Source: Reticulitermes lucifugus (Eukaryota; Arthropoda; Insecta; Blattodea; Rhinotermitidae). Taken from it: a stretch of DNA of 64,000 nucleotides. This document shows, piece by piece, positions 59,160 to 64,000 of this stretch. Under the pieces are notes generated by a model. It ran no database searches. It was given only the letters and a program-made list of their open reading frames with translations, and was not told where the DNA came from. Made by a program: the position numbers and the translations under genes. Within the stretch, counting starts at the first letter, position 1; each line of letters begins with the position of its first letter. Where the stretch lies: NCBI GenBank assembly GCA_026260175.1, contig JAKCWW010000080.1:1-64000 (forward strand), given 5' to 3'.

Positions 59160-59265
59160 CTTCAGGCCCCGTTCGCTTTTTACCCGAGGAAATAATCCCT
59201 ATAGCCCATTGGAGAGGAGCCCCTGGTGGGTCCCAGTGCCGGCCTGGACGTTATAGATAAGAATA
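59160..59265 (-). mobile_element. tRNA-derived SINE, family B body fragment
   Basis: On the minus strand: CGTCCAGGCCGGCACTGGG, CCCACCAGGGGCTCCTCTCC, CAATGGGCTATAGGG and GGGTAAAAAGCGAACGGGGC. This matches the middle of family B; the head and tail are absent. Confidence 0.65.
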
Positions 59266-60754
59266 TATTTTAATATTAACAGCTGTAGGTCCTCCATTGG
59301 TCATTAGGACCCTGTGAGTTTGTTTTGTCGTAAGAAACAAGTAAGTATGGAAACATGAAAGTCCTTAAGAACTGGCTGGGCTTTAATCCGGCCCGCCATA
59401 GTGATCAGTCATGGACCCTGTGCGACAAGGATCTGACGTCACAATGCAGTCCGACAGGTTATCGCAGCATGTCTTGTGCTAGGCACACCGACGCACTCCA
59501 ATCAAGATGACGTGACACTCAGATCATGTCAGATCTGTTTGTTGAAATTATTTTTCGAAGATGTCTTGTAAGCCTTTTAATCTCGAAACTAGATTCAAAA
59601 GAAAGATTGATAACATTTACATGTTTATGGGAGGGGGGAGGGAAGAGACTATAAAAAGATTTAATTTTTGGAATGCACGTATAATTAGTTCTGCTTCGTG
59701 AATGCGCGATGGGCTCTAGAGACGTTGATACCCGTGGGGAAGTATGGAATGCTGACCTACTCCGGTACCTGCGTTATTTCGTGTACATTAGCTAACAAAG
59801 AGTTTAAGTGACTCACAATAGGATTTGCCTGTGCATTCGCACGCTTCTGTTGGATTTGTCACTTTGTGTCTATTTTCAAGCTGACAAAAAGACAGATTGT
59901 TCAAATGGAGGTTGATCAAAGATTTTCGTTACATTTGTAAGAGAGTCTGAGGCATATCCTTATAAAAAAAAAGGATGTGACATTGGAGGTTCTTACAGAG
60001 GTCCTGATACAAATTCCCGTTTACCGGGATATGACGCCGTGTAGATTCGATGTCGTGTCCCAGAAGAAGGGAAACTTCATAAGAAAAATTCTATAATAAT
60101 TTATTTGTGTTAGCCATTTAAACTTATTTGTTCCATAATTTGTGTGCTTTCTGCCTCCTATTGGAAAAAATCAGAATTTTCCGGATTTCGTACACGACAC
60201 TTATAATTCTTTTAGATAGGCCTAGCCTCGACGTTTTACCTATATAAATTCCTTTTAAGTGATATGGAAAAGCGTTTGCGGAAATATTAAGGCAATTATT
60301 GCCTTTCCCTTCTAAACCTACTCACTCCATAGAGTTTTTTTTTGATAAACTGACAATCTCTGAACTGGTCACGAAATTTCTCACATTCTATGGAAAGTGA
60401 AAGTTTCATACTGTCTTGACAAAAATCCATCACTGGATCTTCTCCTGAGCCAAACGATTCAAGGTCACACATTCTGTACTTGCTTTCTTCTTTAAGATCT
60501 AGTTGAGTGGGGTCTTCCTGCCTATGCCTAGGTGTCCGAAGACATTCCAATGTTTTTATTTAATATTTTTTGTGTACTTCTAACATCTACCAAGCGTGAT
60601 AAATACCCTGCTCATTAATACAGGATGTATTTGATGACACTGTTTTCAATAATAAGAAGTACTTGTACACGGACTGTGATATGGTTCATTTTTGATAAGA
60701 CACGGTTGTTTACTTTTAAGTGACCAAGTAAATTTTTCCCTGTACACGCCATAA
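59266..60754. other. Unannotated stretch
   Basis: I see no firm gene. The only coding-like segment is the minus-strand frame at 60296-60550, listed separately. Near 60025-60065 a short CGGGATATGACGCCGTGTAG echoes the family 1 end. Confidence 0.45.
60296..60550 (-). other. Anonymous charged open frame, 84 codons
   Basis: The residues are strongly charged and partly helical in look (KEESKYRMCDLESFGSGEDP then VMDFCQDSMKLSLSIECEKF), unlike random AT-rich translation. The segment EDPVMDFCQDSMKLSLS faintly recalls a BESS motif of MADF-BESS proteins, but I cannot support that. No neighbouring exon or splice evidence was found. It may be a decayed gene fragment or chance. Confidence 0.25.
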
Positions 60755-60995
60755 AGTTATATGGGGAGAGCAGAGTTATAGCTCCACTCGTTCTTAACTT
60801 TGGCTCCAGAAGAAGCTATGTGTTTAGCTTCACGATCCGGCCACTTTACCTCCGAGGAATATAACCATTGTATATGAGGCTGTGTGGACCCCATATCCAC
60901 TCTGGACGTTTTGAGGAAGAGAAAAATCTTTTGTTTTGTCGGGACTTGTAACCTCTATTTCCCGATTTCCAGAGCTATAACTTATTGGTAGTCAA
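60755..60995 (-). mobile_element. tRNA-derived SINE, family B, minus strand, diverged
   Basis: On the minus strand: a box B-like GAGGTTACAAGTCCCG, CGTCCAGAGTGGATATGGGG, CCTCGGAGGTAAAGTGGCC, and AAAGTTAAGAACGAGTGGAG in family B order. Confidence 0.75.
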
Positions 60996-61145
60996 ATCTT
61001 TATTAATTAATACGAATGTTTCTCAAAAAATTAACTATAGGTACATATATTCATAGATATATTTCTTATAAAACTATTAGTAGTTGAGTTTCAGAAAATT
61101 GTAGAAAACTCGGATGGTAGTGACTAGTATGTACGCCTAACTCGT

Positions 61146-61367
61146 GATTTCAGTCTTCCGCTGCGGTGTAAAGGAGATCTACGTTCTTGTGGGATTTTAC
61201 GCAGCGTAGATTGGTAGTTTGTCATCGACGTTTCGGGACAAAGTTTCGGTCCCATCTTCAATGGTCATGCGATTGCTTGACCCTTGAATATTGGACCGAT
61301 AGTTTGTTCCGAAACATCTGTAAGAAATTACCAATCTACGCTGCGTAAAATCCCAGAAGAGCGTAGA
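61146..61367. mobile_element. Foldback family 1 element, both arms present
   Basis: GATTTTACGCAGCGTAGATTGG (from 61193) is mirrored by CCAATCTACGCTGCGTAAAATC (ending 61351). The left arm, on the minus strand, carries TTGAAGAT-GGGAC-CGAAACTTT-GTCCC-GAAAC (61230-61261). The right arm carries a mutated copy on the plus strand (61284-61315). The outer left terminus is GATTTCAGTCTTCCGCTGCG. Confidence 0.85.
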
Positions 61368-63586
61368 TCTCTACATCTACATCCATTTTGTGAGTGGATG
61401 TCAGGAATTAGAATCCTGAATGAGGATTTTCTTATTTCTTTACATCCCCTCTTCTCAAAGTCGCCTAAAACTTGCAAGAGTCCACGATTGCTCTGTTCAA
61501 AATCCTTCGAACTTAAAGTTGTATAAGAATTTTTCAATTACTCATTGAATACAACGCAAGGTGAGTAGGTGATTAAAAGAAGAAATGAGTCAGTAAGTGT
61601 GTAAGTAGTTAAACCTGTGGGTTTTAATGAGCCTTCTTTTCACTTATGCAACATAATGAATCACACAAGACCTTCAGGGTTGCAAAAGGGCTTAGCAGTA
61701 TCTCTCGGCCTATTGGAAACTATCGTCTAAGCTGCCGAAGACCGATTACTACTTTTCAGCTGCAGCCTTCCTAGGATTAGAGCGTAAAACTAAACAAACA
61801 CGAAGACTACGATGTTATTTTTAGTCCTTGTATTAATCAGTTGTCAATTTCATACGAATTCTCTCTGTATCACATGTTCTCGGCCTCACAAACATGAAAA
61901 CATCACCTCAAATTCCATGCTTCATCCATCAAAGTCAACATAACTCTGTGTTGTTTTTCGTGTTTTGTTCCGTAACCACGTATGTTATTGATGAATGTTT
62001 TGTGGCTGCTGTTCTTGTGTTCTTTGGGGATGTAAACTGTGCCATATGGTACGTGAATAATATTATTCCAACCTTTGCACCCAACAGCGTTTCGAAAAGC
62101 TCGAAAGAATTTGACATATCTATCGGTAAAATTCAATACAATGGGAAAAATCATGTTCCAACTGGAATAATAGCTTCAAAACGGCTTAAAAGTTTTATAA
62201 CACCGGACGTCTAAGAGCATGCTACCCTCTTCGCATTTTTCTAAATAGAACACAAAGAGAATAAAAATTGAAGACAATAATTTATTCCAGGAGATTTTTA
62301 AGTTGTTCATATTGCCTCACTCTGCAGCATAGTTTGCTTCAGATTTAAACCTAAGGAACACCTAAGAACGTGGTATTTCCTTCCACATCTTAAGGTGAAA
62401 ATCATTTTGCCATTTCTTCAAGATTATGTGCTGTTTCCTTTTGAATTAACAAAATAGGGTTTGGAAGTTCGTAATCCATACACAAGACTTTTTTGCTCTG
62501 AAGATTTGCAATCGGCGGTTTCGAAAACAAAAAGGGATCTTTAATTTATTTCAGGCACTGGCGAAACTATTGAAGCCTTAAAATGAAAACTGATCAAAGT
62601 ATATGAAATTTAAAATTCTTCGATAAACTGATGCGAGCTGAGAATAAATCACGGCAGTACGGTTCTAAAATCAGTATGGATAAAGAAAAACAGGTTCCTA
62701 CTGCCACGTCTCGTTATAGAAGGACTGACATTTTTCAATATACTGTGTATAAGACACCAGGTGGTGTTTTAGATTTATTTGCAGCCATACAGAGAATTGT
62801 AAATATTGTTTTACTGATTACAAATTTTTTAAAGACGTTTTCAGGACCTCACAATCTGTAGCCCTAATGAGACGAAGATTAGTGGCTAAAGAATGGGAAA
62901 GGACTTGGAAGGAATCTGTCGCGGTCTAGTTTAGAAAGCGGCAGTGTAGCGGCATTTGTCTGGAGATACTAAGGGACACCACTAGGTAGAATAACCAGTC
63001 TCCAGTCTAGGATCTACAGTGGTGCTGCCATCTCGATTTGAACGTTCAGTACTACACACTGTATCAATGCAATTGTAAATGAAGGATATTTTTTAATTTC
63101 TTTACTGCCTGTATGCTGTAAATAATTTGAGCATTACAGAGACGGAGGTATTTACTTTGTGTTCTTGGGTAGGAGTGTGGGGTGTGGGTCGTCAGAAGAG
63201 TGCCATTAAGTGTTTTGTTACTTGTAGGTACGTTAACGAGGTACAGCTCATCTGTTTAACGAAATATCTGTCTGTCTTTTCGAAAAGACCTCCTGAGGGA
63301 TTCAACCTTGAACCTTTGTAAGAGCAACCCTAGATCTAAGTTTTCAGAAAAGTGCACCGACAAATCAGGTTTGATAATTTACTTACAAATTAACCGTTAG
63401 CTGGTTTTGAAAAGTGCAAATAAGATATAATGTTCAAAGCGTTAACAATTTATATGAATATATGCCAATTCAAAGAAGACCAGTTTCAAATTTTTTGTGC
63501 ACTAGCAATATAAAAACCTAATATAAATGAACTCCAATTTTGAAATGAAAATATAATAATTAAGAAATGTTACAATATCTGTGCTG
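61368..63586. other. Unannotated stretch with anonymous open frames
   Basis: I see no assignable gene. Open frames on both strands overlap at 61894-62214 (106 codons plus, 83 minus) with no known domain. Frames at 62631-62861 and 63127-63321 are likewise anonymous. Confidence 0.45.
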
Positions 63587-63815
63587 TTTTGAGTTTTACG
63601 CAGCGTAAAATAATAGTTTCTTACCGACGTTTCAGAACAACTTATCTGTCCCATTTTCAACGGTCAAGCAGTCCGATACGAAACATTCCTCTTGGACTGC
63701 TTGACATTTGAAAATGGGGCCGATAAGTTGTATCGAAACGTCGGTAACAAACTACCATTCTACGATGCGTAAAATCCCAATATATAGTAGATCTCATTTA
63801 CACCGCGACCAAAGC
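63587..63815. mobile_element. Foldback family 1 element, both arms present
   Basis: TTTTACGCAGCGTAAAATAATAG on the left is mirrored by CTACCATTCTACGATGCGTAAAA on the right, and CGGTCAAGCAGTCCGA faces GGACTGCTTGACATTTG at the centre. Both arms carry mutated motif copies ending in GAAACGTCGG or its complement. The right end runs on to CATTTACACCGCGACC. Confidence 0.82.
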
Positions 63816-64000
63816 GTGAAATCGCGCATGATATGTTATGATTGACAGAAAAAGAATATTGAAATGAAAATCTGAATAAAGAATGTGACGGAGGGGTTGG
63901 AAAGATAGGGATTGGCATTCATTTGTTAGAGACAGGTGAAGAATGTTAACAGAATATATCGTGTGGTGTACGAGAGCGGAGAAGGTACTGAGAGACTAAC
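63816..64000. other. Window end, unannotated
   Basis: No gene or repeat seen. Confidence 0.5.

Noticed and set aside
61894-62214. 106-codon plus-strand frame with an opposing 83-codon frame
   Set aside because: Open on both strands with no family match; mirrored open frames are common by chance and I could not support a gene.

Overview
This window is AT-rich animal nuclear DNA with spliced genes, tRNA-derived SINEs, LINE tails, mariner/pogo DNA transposons and many foldback repeats. It has no operons and no prokaryotic signals. The SINE and foldback content, and a protein that looks animal-like, suggest a large-genome insect. A polyneopteran (cockroach, termite, stick insect or orthopteran) is my best guess, but that part is inference. 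There are two assembly gaps of N (17307-17470 and 39223-39306).

One protein-coding gene can be read completely: EXOSC5/RRP46, an RNase PH-like ring subunit of the RNA exosome. It lies on the minus strand from the start codon at 9848 to the stop codon ending at 1185. It has five coding exons joined by four GT-AG introns whose phases agree, giving 222 residues. An in-frame stop just upstream fixes the start codon. The introns hold transposons: a 710-bp near-perfect foldback in intron 2, and two more foldbacks, a SINE and a scrap of LINE in intron 3. Beyond the gene's 3' end (1-345) is the decayed 3' tail of a jockey/R1-like LINE.

From about 10 kb to the end (54 kb) I find no convincing host gene. 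The region is intergenic, or possibly a very long intron, and it is filled with mobile-element fossils. There are at least four tRNA-derived SINE families (A to D here), with perfect 14-bp target duplications on two family A copies and a 12-bp duplication on one family B copy. A mariner-like element is nested in a pogo/Tigger-like element (16813-17820), both with terminal inverted repeats and TA target sites. There are LINE 3' ends at about 28.9 kb and possibly 23.7 kb, several small foldback elements, a 34-bp minisatellite and microsatellites.

The most striking signal is a short structured motif that recurs in at least four otherwise different repeat families: CUGA(A/U)GA-U, a helix of variable sequence, then GAAAC. 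The helix bases covary between copies (GGGAC/GUCCC, GGCUA/UAGCC, GGCUU/AAGCC, GGCA/UGCC). In one family the flanks also form an outer helix (ACUCC/GGAGU) around a GUA or GUU triplet. This is the plan of a type I hammerhead ribozyme with a very short stem III, apart from one constant extra U. Such ribozymes are reported from terminal repeats of Penelope-like retroelements, so these foldbacks may be remnants of that class.
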